Below are positions 1-9,600 of a stretch of 64,000 nt of DNA, piece by piece. Where the stretch lies: contig NZ_VLKR01000005.1 in the NCBI RefSeq assembly GCF_007830445.1, positions 62,001-126,000 of the forward strand, read 5' to 3'. Both the position numbers and the translations under genes were made by a program. The notes under the pieces are model-generated. The model worked only from the letters and a program-made list of their open reading frames with translations, made no database searches and had not been told where the DNA came from. The stretch is from Sphingobacterium siyangense. GTDB taxonomy: Bacteria; Bacteroidota; Bacteroidia; Sphingobacteriales; Sphingobacteriaceae. How positions within the stretch are numbered: position 1 is the first letter of the stretch; every line of letters begins with the position of its first letter.

Positions 1-393
1 AAAGTAGATCAATGGACTTCGCTGTATACAGGTATTCCACAAAAGAAGTTCTCAGATGCCGAAGGATTGCGAATCAATGAAATATTCCAATATACTTTCC
101 AGCATTTTGGAGACAAGATTTCCTTGGAAGATATAGCAGCGGTAGCACACATGACACCACACGCATTTTGCAAGTATTTTAAGAAACATACCCGGAAAAC
201 CTATGTGACCTTCCTCAATGAAATCCGGATTGAACGTGCCTGTAAAATGTTGATTGACGAATCTTCGGAAAGTGTTTCTAATATCGCTTTTAAAACAGGA
301 TTTAACAATGTTGTCAATTTCAATCGGGTGTTCAAGAAAATAACCAAACTGTCGCCGAGTGAATATGTACAGGAACATCGTATGCGCTACTAG
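1..393 (+). CDS. AraC-family transcriptional regulator, C-terminal part (5' end outside window)
   Basis: The reading frame is open from base 1 and ends at 393, so only the last 130 codons are visible. They hold the double helix-turn-helix DNA-binding domain of AraC-type activators: a first helix-turn-helix around SLEDIAAVAHMTPHAFCKYF and a second around SVSNIAFKTGFNNVVNFNRVF, followed by the family's closing SPSEY element. This domain binds promoter DNA. The ligand-sensing N-terminal part lies upstream of the window, so neither the effector nor the target can be inferred. A TTG at 67 could start a short ORF, but codons 1-22 read through without a stop and look like the linker before the domain, so this is a 5'-truncated view rather than a small gene. 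Confidence 0.9.
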   Translation, partial: KVDQWTSLYTGIPQKKFSDAEGLRINEIFQYTFQHFGDKISLEDIAAVAHMTPHAFCKYFKKHTRKTYVTFLNEIRIERACKMLIDESSESVSNIAFKTGFNNVVNFNRVFKKITKLSPSEYVQEHRMRY

Positions 394-453
394 GTTGTTT
401 GGCGGATGTTACTATGCCGTTTAATGGAATAGTCTATGGAGATTTCCGAGCTA

Positions 454-1016
454 TAACTGGATCCTCATACCGTTGATTTTTGGTGGGCTCCCCTCCACGG
501 AAATCGGAAGAATGGTTTTGTTGACAATATCGGAGAAAGACTCGTCACTGTTAATTTTAAGAGCAATGACATCGCGATGCGCGAAATTGGACATTCCTTT
601 GCCCAGCTTTCCGATGAGTATTGGACTGGTAATCCATATGCTATTGAGTCTGTAAACCGCTCGCAATCGGCAGATGCAAAGCAGGTCCACTGGAAATGCT
701 GGCTTGGAAAAGACGGAGTTGGTATTTGGACAAAATTGATTAGCCAAAGAATATTCAGGTTAAAATCGACAAGAAGAAAAACACAGAACAATTGACAGTA
801 AAGGATAAAGTCGATGCGCGTTATAGCTATATCTGGATGAATGAAGAAGGTAATCCGATCTATGAATGGGACGAATTTAATGGCGAGTATGTACGTCCAA
901 CAGGGATGAATAATGTGCTCAAAATGAAATTAACAACCTCTTCTGGAAAGATATACGTTCAAAAAATAGATAAAGAGACCACTGGCAAAAGTGAAAAAAG
1001 GATTGTAACTTTTTAG
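454..1016 (+). pseudogene. Remnant of an M64-type (IgA peptidase family) metallopeptidase gene
   Basis: Two fragments in different frames. The first, about 454-795, contains REIGHSFAQLSDEYW and then WKCWLGKDGVGIW, which resemble the HExGHSFxxLxDEY zinc site and the WKxWxGxxGVGIY segment of M64 peptidases. The first zinc histidine is replaced by Arg (codon CGC). A stop lies at 457-459 just upstream, and no N-terminal part or signal peptide is present. The second fragment, open from about 744 to 1016 in another frame, contains RYSYIWMNEEGNPIYEWDE and could be the C-terminal beta domain of the same ancestor. The expected middle of the catalytic domain is missing between them. I read this as a gene decayed by an N-terminal loss, an internal deletion and a frameshift. 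The M64 link rests on motif memory only. Confidence 0.5.
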
Positions 1017-1032
1017 TTATACTATTGGAGTG

Positions 1033-1086
1033 AAATGATTTATAAGTTAATTTTAATCTGCCGGTTAATTAACTTATAAATCATTT
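1033..1086. repeat. Perfect 20-bp inverted repeat just before the lipoprotein start codon
   Basis: Bases 1033-1052 and 1067-1086 are exact reverse complements, separated by 14 bases (1053-1066). The right arm ends 6 bases before the ATG at 1093. If transcribed, it would form a stable hairpin directly in front of the start codon; as DNA it could be an operator. There is no T-run after it on the plus strand, so it is not a typical terminator. Confidence 0.8.
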
Positions 1087-1092
1087 ATATTT

Positions 1093-2532
1093 ATGAAAAG
1101 AAAATCCAAGTCAACTTGGGGAATTCTTTCATGTGTATTCATCCTGGTTTTAGCCGCAATGCCTTCGTGCAAAAAGCATGCAAAACTTCCCGATGAAAAC
1201 GATGAAACAATTCATGCGGTAAAATTCAAAGTCAAGGATTTTGAAGCGATTGTTACTCCCCTAAAAAAACAATCAATCAAAGCAAAACGGGCTGCGCTAA
1301 GCGGAGCTGCTTCCGAAAACGAATTGCTGTACCACTGGACGTTTGATAGTAGCAACACTGTTCCTGAAGTCGCACTCGATGCCGCCGTTTCGATCGATTA
1401 CAACAATGAAAAGACAGACTATGATTTCTTGGCTGGTTGGCCCGCAACGGGAAAAGCCGTTAGTTTTAAAGGGAGTAAAGAGATACTAGTCAAGATTCCT
1501 ACTACAAGTATTCACTCGCTGGGTACTTGGACCTTTGATTGCAATAGTTCGAGTACAGGACCAAGGGCGCTGCTTTTGAGTTATTCGCTTGATAAGGGGA
1601 ATAGTTTTTCCGCACTTTCAGACACAGTCAAGTATCCTTCTAATCTGTCTCTTTCATCTAAAGTTTCTGTAAGTGCTTCTTTGGCTGACATATCGCTTGG
1701 CAACAGTAAAGAGCTTTGGTTGAAAATCTCATTATTTGCGGGTAGCAGGGATGGAGGAGCGGGTTACAGTCCAACGACAGGTACCTTTAAGATGGACAAC
1801 TTGATGATTTACGGACAAGTCAACCCGGCCGTTTTACCAAGCAAGTTTTACTATCATGTGTTCGATGCAAAATCGAAGGCCATGATCAAATCGGGAGTGC
1901 TTAATTCGCAGGAAACATTCGCTGTTGAATTGCCGATTGGAACTTATTACCTCAGTCTAATAGCTAAAAATTCAACATTACCGCTGATTATGGCAGAGGC
2001 TGTGGATTTTGAACATTTTTATGCTACCAATGCTTTTTCTGAACAATCTGCGGAGTTGTTTGCCGCTCGGGATACCTTTGAGGTTAAGGGGGCGTTAGAG
2101 CGGGTCCTAAACTTAAACCGGATCTACAGCGAGGTCAAGTTGACTTTTACAGACAGCGAAGATCTGAGCGCAATTGATAGTATTCAGGTAGAGCAACTTC
2201 ATCCTGTATTTCATTATTATCCTTTTATGACGCGGAGTAGCGATCATTTCGATAAAAGTGTGTTGACGGTTGTCCCACATTTTACGGTGGCTAATCAAAG
2301 TTTTTCGTTCAACCAATTTATGGGCTATTATCTCGATAACAAGGCTATTAAATATCAGTTCCGAGTTTTCAAAGATGGCCAATTGCTACGTACGTTTGAA
2401 TTGGGAAGTGAAATCCGAAATAATGTTCAAATACAGTTTAAGGGCAAATTGCTGGAGACCGCCAATGGGAATCTGGGATTTCAGGTCGTGAAGAACGAAC
2501 AGTGGGACGACAATATTGTGATAGAATACTAG
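1093..2532 (+). CDS. Secreted lipoprotein of unknown function
   Basis: 479 aa. The N-terminus has a positively charged start, a hydrophobic stretch and a lipobox ending at Cys26 (LAAMPSCKK), so the mature protein should be lipid-anchored in the cell envelope. The middle part (about 95-215) looks like a beta-sandwich resembling domains in carbohydrate-binding or choice-of-anchor proteins; it ends in FKMDNLMIYG, a typical last strand of such folds. The rest has no motif I recognise. It stands alone between the M64 remnant and a terminator shared with glyS. Translation may depend on opening of the 1033-1086 hairpin. ATG at 1093 is the only start that includes the signal peptide. A surface lipoprotein is secure; any enzymatic role is unknown. 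Confidence 0.75.
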   Translation: MKRKSKSTWGILSCVFILVLAAMPSCKKHAKLPDENDETIHAVKFKVKDFEAIVTPLKKQSIKAKRAALSGAASENELLYHWTFDSSNTVPEVALDAAVSIDYNNEKTDYDFLAGWPATGKAVSFKGSKEILVKIPTTSIHSLGTWTFDCNSSSTGPRALLLSYSLDKGNSFSALSDTVKYPSNLSLSSKVSVSASLADISLGNSKELWLKISLFAGSRDGGAGYSPTTGTFKMDNLMIYGQVNPAVLPSKFYYHVFDAKSKAMIKSGVLNSQETFAVELPIGTYYLSLIAKNSTLPLIMAEAVDFEHFYATNAFSEQSAELFAARDTFEVKGALERVLNLNRIYSEVKLTFTDSEDLSAIDSIQVEQLHPVFHYYPFMTRSSDHFDKSVLTVVPHFTVANQSFSFNQFMGYYLDNKAIKYQFRVFKDGQLLRTFELGSEIRNNVQIQFKGKLLETANGNLGFQVVKNEQWDDNIVIEY

Positions 2533-2580
2533 CACAGTTGTTGTACTTAGCATCTAGCCGCCCTACATCTATTAAAAACA

Positions 2581-2608
2581 AAAAGGTGTCCAGCAATGGA
2601 CACCTTTT
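2581..2608. terminator. Bidirectional intrinsic terminator between the lipoprotein gene and glyS
   Basis: A 12-bp perfect stem (2581-2592 with 2597-2608) around a 4-base loop, with A-run on the left arm and T-run on the right arm. It sits between two convergent genes and can stop transcription from both. Confidence 0.85.
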
Positions 2609-2625
2609 CTGTTATAGCGATTCGA

Positions 2626-4095
2626 CTATATTAATTTTTTAAGTAGGGTGTTCCAACCAGCCAAGTCATTCAATATTTTTTCAAGGTCGGCAATGGCAAC
2701 ACGTTCCTGTGCCATCGTATCACGGTGACGGATGGTTACGGTGTTGTCTTCCAATGAATCGTAATCGACTGTGATACAGATTGGTGTTCCGATTGCATCT
2801 TGACGACGGTAACGTTTTCCAATGGCATCTTTTTCGTCATATTGAACGTTGTAATCCAATTTTAGTGTATTTAGGATCTCACGTGCTTTTTCTGGTAAAC
2901 CATCTTTTTTGGTCAATGGTAAAATTGCAGCTTTTACCGGTGCCAATGCTGGTGGAAATTTCAATACAACGCGCGAATCTTGTTTTTCTGCTGTAGAAAG
3001 ATCTTCTGTTACCAAAGAGTTACATAATACAGTTAAGAAAAGGCGGTCCAATCCGATTGAAGTTTCAATGACATATGGAATGTAGTTTTGATTGATCTCC
3101 GGATCAAAATATTGCATTTTCTTTTTAGAAAATTCCTGATGTTGTTTCAAGTCAAAATCTGTACGGGAGTGGATACCCTCAACTTCTTTGAATCCGAATG
3201 GGAAGTTGAATTCAATATCAACTGCAGCATTTGCGTAATGCGCTAATTTATCGTGGTCGTGGTAACGGTAGTTTGATGAATCGAAGCCCAATGCCAAATG
3301 CCATTTCAAGCGTGTCTCTTTCCATTTGTTATACCATTCCAATTCAGTACCCGGGCGGCAGAAAAATTGCATTTCCATTTGCTCGAATTCGCGCATACGC
3401 ATGATAAACTGGCGGGCAATTACTTCGTTACGGAAAGCTTTACCAATTTGGGCGATACCAAAAGGAATTTTCATACGTCCTGTCTTTTGAACGTTCAGGA
3501 AGTTGACGAAAATACCTTGTGCGGTTTCAGGACGAAGGTAAACCTGATCAGCTCCATCTGCCATAGCACCCATTTGGGTTGCAAACATCAAATTAAATTG
3601 ACGTACTTCAGTCCAATTTTTGGTGCCTGAAACCGGACATACGATATTATGTTCTTCAATGATGGTTTTCAGTCCAGCTAAATCGTCTGCATTCAATGCG
3701 GTATTCAAAGCGTCTAATAGGGCAGCAGCTTCAGCTGTCTTACCATCTGCCTCATAACGTGCAATCTTATCTTCGATCAATTGATCGGCACGGTAACGTT
3801 TTTTTGAATCCTTATTGTCGATCATTGGGTCGTTAAAACCATCAACGTGACCAGATGCTTTCCATGTTGTTGGGTGCATGAAAATTGCGGCATCAATACC
3901 AACAATGTTTTCGTGCAATTGCACCATGGATTTCCACCAATAAGTCTTTAGGTTGTTTTTTAATTCCGAACCCAATTGACCATAATCGTAGACGGCACTT
4001 AATCCGTCATATATTTCGCTCGATTGAAATACAAAACCGTATTCCTTCGCGTGTGATACTACACTTTTGAAAAAGTCGTCTGTCTGTTTGCTCAT
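2626..4095 (-). CDS. glyS: Glycine--tRNA ligase (homodimeric class II)
   Basis: About 489 aa; charges tRNA-Gly with glycine in the cytoplasm using ATP. The N-terminal FVFQSSEIYDGLSAVYDYG is the characteristic start of the homodimeric (alpha2) bacterial/eukaryal-type enzyme. Class II motif 2 is in FRNEVIARQF with MREFEQMEMQFF, and motif 3 is in ETSIGLDRLFL. The C-terminal anticodon-binding domain starts near APVKAAILPL. An in-frame ATG exists at 4104, but a TATATTTG -7 box covers 4102-4109, so the start at 4095 (MSKQTDDF) is preferred. It is monocistronic, convergent with the upstream lipoprotein gene and codirectional with bcp. Confidence 0.96.
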   Translation of the reverse strand: MSKQTDDFFKSVVSHAKEYGFVFQSSEIYDGLSAVYDYGQLGSELKNNLKTYWWKSMVQLHENIVGIDAAIFMHPTTWKASGHVDGFNDPMIDNKDSKKRYRADQLIEDKIARYEADGKTAEAAALLDALNTALNADDLAGLKTIIEEHNIVCPVSGTKNWTEVRQFNLMFATQMGAMADGADQVYLRPETAQGIFVNFLNVQKTGRMKIPFGIAQIGKAFRNEVIARQFIMRMREFEQMEMQFFCRPGTELEWYNKWKETRLKWHLALGFDSSNYRYHDHDKLAHYANAAVDIEFNFPFGFKEVEGIHSRTDFDLKQHQEFSKKKMQYFDPEINQNYIPYVIETSIGLDRLFLTVLCNSLVTEDLSTAEKQDSRVVLKFPPALAPVKAAILPLTKKDGLPEKAREILNTLKLDYNVQYDEKDAIGKRYRRQDAIGTPICITVDYDSLEDNTVTIRHRDTMAQERVAIADLEKILNDLAGWNTLLKKLI

Positions 4096-4101
4096 AAGTG
4101 G

Positions 4102-4109
4102 CAAATATA
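4102..4109 (-). promoter_or_regulatory. -7 promoter element of glyS
   Basis: The minus strand reads TATATTTG, an exact match to the Bacteroidota TAnnTTTG -7 box, 6 bases before the preferred glyS ATG. This implies a nearly leaderless mRNA. No clear TTTG -33 element is seen at the usual distance. Confidence 0.4.
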
Positions 4110-4158
4110 GATATTAGTTTTAGATTTTAGATATAAGATTCTTGATAAGAGGTATTCT

Positions 4159-4620
4159 TTAAATGCCTAAATCACGGATCTGCTGGGACGCATTTTTGTT
4201 ATCTACTTTTTTGATGATATGTTGGATAATGCCATCTGCATCAATCACAAAAGTGGTACGTGCTGTGCCCATATACTTTTTGCCATACATGTTCTTTTCG
4301 ACCCATACACCATAGGCCTCTACAAGGCTCTTGTCTTCATCTACAAGCAGCTGAAAAGGAAGCTCATGTTTGCTGATGAATTTTTGGTGCGATGCTTCGC
4401 TGTCCACACTTACGCCTATGATTTCAAAACCATCTTTTTTCAAAGACTGATAATTGTCTCTGAAATTACAGGCTTCCGTGGTGCAACCTGGTGTATTGTC
4501 TTTTGGATAAAAATATAAAATAACTTTTTTCCCTTTAAAATCTGAAAGATGGACTGTTTCACCATGTTGATTTTTTGCACTGAAATCCGGTGCTTTCTGT
4601 CCTATTTCTAGTGTTGCCAT
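4159..4620 (-). CDS. bcp: Thioredoxin-dependent peroxiredoxin, BCP/PrxQ type
   Basis: 153 aa, the usual length of the family. It reduces hydrogen and organic peroxides in the cytoplasm and is recycled by thioredoxin. The peroxidatic Cys46 and resolving Cys51 are both present in TPGCTTEACNFRD, five residues apart as in atypical 2-Cys PrxQ proteins. The thioredoxin-like fold is indicated by GKKVILYFYPKD before the active site and by FVIDADGII near the end. It is a single gene, upstream of glyS in the same direction, with 63 bases between them. ATG at 4620 fits the family N-terminus (MATLEIGQKAPDF). Confidence 0.95.
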   Translation of the reverse strand: MATLEIGQKAPDFSAKNQHGETVHLSDFKGKKVILYFYPKDNTPGCTTEACNFRDNYQSLKKDGFEIIGVSVDSEASHQKFISKHELPFQLLVDEDKSLVEAYGVWVEKNMYGKKYMGTARTTFVIDADGIIQHIIKKVDNKNASQQIRDLGI

Positions 4621-4682
4621 ATTACATTGTATTTAGTCGATTAAGATACGAAATTATAACAATAAATCTATCCGATGGTATG

Positions 4683-4775
4683 CTTAAGCATTTTGGTTAA
4701 CGTGCCTGCTGCTACTCGTGAAGTCGACAACTTGGTTCTCGCCAAGTAATTTGATAAAAGATCTGTCGGCTGGTA
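4683..4775 (-). pseudogene. Short remnant resembling the 3' end of an EcoEI-type hsdR
   Basis: Read on the minus strand, about 25 codons give FIKLLGENQVVDFTSSSR then HVNQNA and a stop. The intact HsdR encoded at 6617-10090 ends with VIGLFDENNVVKLMSLIKQ then VNQNADIGA. The DNA match is strongest at 4686-4699, which is identical to the corresponding hsdR bases, and continues at roughly 70% identity to about 4755. No longer open frame is connected to it. It is a relic of a second hsdR end, on the opposite side of the SWIM gene from the intact one. Confidence 0.55.
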
Positions 4776-4842
4776 CAGTGAGGATAATTTTTTAGAAAAT
4801 CAATTGTTCTATCGACACATAAATTACTATTTTTAAAAAAAC

Positions 4843-6600
4843 ATGGAAATGGAACTATCATCTTTTGAAAAACAGATCAATAGTACGATTTTACAGCGAG
4901 GTAAAGTCTACTACCAAAAAGGACAGGTTGAATCTCTTGGAGAAACAGAAGATGGTGTATGGGGTGCAGTGGTAGCAGGGTCGGACGATTATTTTGTAGA
5001 GATTGAAATTAGCAAAAAAGGATCAGTAGGAGATTATGGATGTGACTGTCCCTACGATGGCGATTTGTGCAAGCACGTGGTTGCTGTCTTGTATGCTATA
5101 CGGGATGAAAAAGCGATTGCTCCTGAGGATGTACCTAAAACTACCAAGAAAAAAACAAAACTATCCTTTCAAAAACTACTGGACAATATCAGTAGCGACG
5201 AGCTGAAAGCATTTATTGTCCAGTACAGCAAAAAGGACAGTAGCTTTAAATCTGATTTGGAACTATTCTTTGTAGAAAAAGATGAAAACTTTGACATAGA
5301 AAAGCAAATAAAGGATCAGATTAGGAAAGCGATCAAGACCTACAGCAAACACGAATTTATCGATTATGGTTCAAGTGGTAAGCTAGCACGGGAATTACAA
5401 AAAATTCTGATGCAAGGTCAATATTATCTATCCAAAAATAACATCCTAAACGGTAGCTTGTTATGCATGGCGTATATACAGGAAGTCATGCCAGTGATTA
5501 CTTACGCCGACGATAGCAATGGATCTATAGGAGATGCTATCGATAGTGGTATATCCTTATTGACAGATATTGCGGTGCAGTCCCCCGTCGATTTGAAAGA
5601 AAAGATTGCTGCGTATTTGAATAAAGAGCTGCAACAGGATCTGTACTTTGACTATGGCGATTTCGGATATGATATGACAGATCTTTATGCGCAGCTATGT
5701 CTGGATTTAAGTAAAATAGATGATTTTCTGCACTTTGCCGATGTGGCTATTCATAAAGCTCGTTTAGACCGTTATGATTACCGTAGTAGTTTTTTTATAC
5801 AGATTAAAGCCTCCATCCTTCAAAAAGGAAACAGGAAAGAAGAGGTACAGCAATTGATAGAACAACAAATCCATTTGCCACAAATGAGGAAGGTTCAGGT
5901 CGAAAAAGCTATTGAAAACGAGCGCTTTGAAGAGGCCAAGGAATTGCTGGTTGAAGGAATACGACTAGCGGAAGAAGCACAGCATCCTCGTGTAATAAGG
6001 GACTGGGAAGAAACCCTTTTTCATATTGCCGTTCTGCAAAATGACATTCCAATGGTGCGCTCTTTTACAGAAAAATTCGCTATAGGTTACTCTTTTAGCA
6101 GCCACTATTACAACCAGTGGAAAAACACCTATACCTCAGAAGAATGGAGAAGTGTCATTAACGACAAAATCAACTCGATTCGCGCAAAATCAACCGGAGA
6201 AAAGAGTTCCTATTCGAAACACCAAGACTACTGGCTTTTGAACGAAATAGGTCCTATCTATATTGAAGAGAATATGTTCGACCAATTACTTGCACTGGTG
6301 CAACGGCAGACCGATCTGGAAACCATACTAAACTATCATGAGCATTTATATAAATTGTATCCTGCGGAACTTATGAAATTGTACTCATCCCTATTGGATC
6401 AACATGCTGAGTCTGCCAATAAACGTAATGCCTACCAACGATTGATGGACATCGTATTCGCTATATTTAAAGATATACCTTCTGGTAGGGAAACACTCTT
6501 GGCCCAAATGCTTCACTGGAAAATGATCTACAGGCACCGTCCTGCGATGATGGATGAATTAACGAATATACTGGACAAAATCAATGCACAGGGGGAGTAG
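4843..6600 (+). CDS. SWIM zinc-finger domain protein
   Basis: 585 aa. The N-terminal 90 residues carry a SWIM zinc finger with Cys67, Cys69, Cys76 and His78 (CDCPYDGDLCKH), a motif that binds zinc and usually serves DNA or protein contact. The rest is mainly helical and rich in repeated helical pairs (for example VQQLIEQQIHLPQMRKVQVE), consistent with a TPR-like scaffold. No enzymatic motif is seen. The gene is convergent with hsdR (16 bases between the two stops), and the hsdR-like remnant lies on its other side. That suggests it was inserted into, or captured by, a restriction locus. Its function is unknown; SWIM proteins sometimes occur beside helicases. Confidence 0.85.
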   Translation: MEMELSSFEKQINSTILQRGKVYYQKGQVESLGETEDGVWGAVVAGSDDYFVEIEISKKGSVGDYGCDCPYDGDLCKHVVAVLYAIRDEKAIAPEDVPKTTKKKTKLSFQKLLDNISSDELKAFIVQYSKKDSSFKSDLELFFVEKDENFDIEKQIKDQIRKAIKTYSKHEFIDYGSSGKLARELQKILMQGQYYLSKNNILNGSLLCMAYIQEVMPVITYADDSNGSIGDAIDSGISLLTDIAVQSPVDLKEKIAAYLNKELQQDLYFDYGDFGYDMTDLYAQLCLDLSKIDDFLHFADVAIHKARLDRYDYRSSFFIQIKASILQKGNRKEEVQQLIEQQIHLPQMRKVQVEKAIENERFEEAKELLVEGIRLAEEAQHPRVIRDWEETLFHIAVLQNDIPMVRSFTEKFAIGYSFSSHYYNQWKNTYTSEEWRSVINDKINSIRAKSTGEKSSYSKHQDYWLLNEIGPIYIEENMFDQLLALVQRQTDLETILNYHEHLYKLYPAELMKLYSSLLDQHAESANKRNAYQRLMDIVFAIFKDIPSGRETLLAQMLHWKMIYRHRPAMMDELTNILDKINAQGE

Positions 6601-6616
6601 ATGAATACATGTTCAT

Positions 6617-9600
6617 CTAGGCCCCGATATCTGCATTTTGGTTAACTTGCTTGATTAAGCTCATGAGTTTGACAACATTGTTTTCGTCAAATAATCCGAT
6701 AACCCCGCTGTCATCTAGCTCCGTAAAAGGAGGTTCCATGAGATCGGCGGTTTCTAGATAACCGTTGGTTACGAAATAACGTATTACAGTGTCCATAAAC
6801 TTGATCTGCTTGGCCGAAAGGTTAGCTTCACCAATAAAATTTGTGAAATGAGCCTGTATAGCCTCTTGATCCAAGCCGATAATGGACCGAATAAAAGTTC
6901 CTAGCGGCTGATCACCAAATTCTTTTATAAACTCTTCCTTGGACCCCAGTGCCTCCGCTACGAGGTATTGTTCTAACTGCTGTAATTCGAAAGCATTGAT
7001 CGGTTGATTTTTATGCAATTTGTCGATCACAAGATGATGCTTATTCTTTTTGATAAAGGCGGTTACTCGATCTTTATAACCTTGTAGATTTTTAAAATTT
7101 GCGATAATATCATACCCGATAATTTCTTCCTTTAAAAGATTATCATCAAGCTTTGTATAAATAGGTTTAATGTTATTCTCCTCTTTGAGCAAGTGTATTA
7201 GATCTCGAATTTCCTTTCGTAGATTTTCAATTTTTGATACTGATGCATCTTGCCAAAAATCTATGGAGGCCATCTCTCTTATGACGATTTCTTTAGCAGC
7301 GACAGCAGGTACATTTCGCTTTTTTAATAGTCTCTTTCCTATATCCATAAAGTTCTGGATAAGGACGGTCTGCCGCGGAGATTTATTAATCATTGCTCCT
7401 TGCAGTTTATAACTATTTAGATCGAATCGTTTAGCCATTTCATCTATGTCTTCAGTGTAAGGAATAAGATGAGACAGTTCCGTTTCTATAGCAATGATAG
7501 CAGATTTATTGAGGTTGTCCCACTTGCTTCTATCTGCAAATTGATGCACTACAGCGAGATGCTTTCTGACCTCATACCGAGCTGTATCCAGCTGCGCTAC
7601 TTTGGCATGTAGTTGATTGATATATTCCTTTGCTAAAGCTAAATCTTGGTTATTGGCATCCATATTCTCCTGAATAAGGTTAGCAACATGTAATTGTTCC
7701 AGAAACAACAGTTGACTTAAAGGTCTTTGGGTATTCGTTTGATAACCGTCCGGATTCTCCTGAAAGAACTCAAGGTTTCGGCAGTAGTCAAATAGTAGGA
7801 AGAATTTTTTATCCTCATGGGGTCCAAATAAATCACGACGTAAACGAGTACCCCTTCCTACCATTTGCCAAAACTTAGCATATGATTTTACCGGTTTAAA
7901 AAATATGAGATTCAGTACGCTAGGTGCATCGACTCCTGTATCCATCATATCGACCGAAATAGCAATCTGAGGTTCTAGTTCTTCTTTGTCATAACAGAAC
8001 TTTTCAAGTAAATCTTGCGCTTTGTCATTGTAATTGTCAATGACCCGGCAAAAGTTGCCTCCATATTCGGGATAGTTTTTGTTAAATCGCTCTTCGATAA
8101 AAACAGCATGACGATGGTTTCTGGCAAAAATAATCGTTTTGCCGACCTTATCGCCAGAAGCTACTTTTAACCCATTATTCATGAGGTGATCCAAAACAAG
8201 ATCTACTGTAGGTTCATTAAATAAAAAAGAATTAATCTGAGACGCTCCAACTTCAAATTCCTGAAGGGCTTCATCAGATACCGCTGTCAATCCCAACTTT
8301 TCCTCTAATTCGGCCTTATCCTCATCGCTTAAATCTTTGTATTTCACGCCATCCCTTACCATCTGTACAGGGACAGCATACGAGCGTGGCGGTACTAAAA
8401 AGCCGTCGTTTACGGCAGTATCTAATTCGTAGGCAAAAGTGGGTATATCATCCTCTAATTGAAAAAATGAATACGTATTTTTATCAAGATCTTTTTTGGG
8501 TGTAGCCGTTAACCCAATCAATAAACCATCAAAGTAATCGAAGATAGATTGGTATTTTTGATAAATGGAGCGGTGTGCTTCATCGATGAAAATAGCATCA
8601 AAGTGACCTACACCATAATCCCGACTATCGCCCTCCATTTGGTTGTTGATAAGGTTCATCATGGTTGGATAAGTCGAAAAAACAATTCTGGTATGACCTG
8701 TTTCTTTTTCTTTGGTCAGATCTACTGCTGACAAGTGAGGCAAATGCTCCTTAAACGCATTTTTAGCCTGTGTAACCAACGCATTTCTATCTGCTAGGAA
8801 AAGTATCCGTTTGGCCCAATTGGACTTAGTAAGCATATCCACAATGGCAGCAGCAGTACGTGTTTTACCTGAGCCCGTTGCCATCACCAATAAAGCACGA
8901 CGATTTGTTCCTCTCAGTTTATCATTCTTCACCGTTACGAAATGCTCCGAAAGTCGCTGTATTGCCTCTAGCTGGTAATATCTCCCCGCGATGGCAGCAT
9001 TTACTTCAAATTTCCTGATATCCTTTCGCGATTCCCGTCTTTTGATCAATGTTTGTAACTCCGATTTGCTGTAGAAACCGTAAATCTGTCGGGGCGGATA
9101 AAACTGATCATCCCATATATACGTTTCATACCCATTGGAGTAAAAAATAATAGGGCGCTGGCCGGTATTTTTTTCTAGACAATCCGCATAAAGTGTGGCC
9201 TGGTGTTGACCCTTATGTACATCGTGAAGCGTACTTTTAGCTTCAACAATCGCTAGTGGTTTGGCATCATCGTTCCAAAGGACATAGTCGATGTATCCTT
9301 TGCCAGAAGGATTCGTTGATAAAGGCATTCCACTTACTTCAAACTCCAGATCGCGGGGTTTTTGTAGGTTGTCCCATCCAGCTTCTCTCAGATAAAGATC
9401 GATGAGCAAGCGACGTGTCTCCAGCTCAGTTATGAGCATAGGCGGCGCTGGTAAAGCGGCGATAACTTGTTCTCGTTCTTCCTTTCTGTTGGCGAGTAGC
9501 GATTGTACTTCTTCCAACTGTTTGCGCAACACTTCATTCTGCAGTAAAGCCTTTTGTTTTTCTTTGTAGGCTTCATCTGCAAGCTTTTGAGCCTCTTGAT

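Noticed and set aside
792..1016. Independent 74-aa gene starting at TTG 792
   Set aside because: No start signal or upstream promoter; the frame is already open before 792 and the content fits the C-terminal part of the decayed M64 gene.
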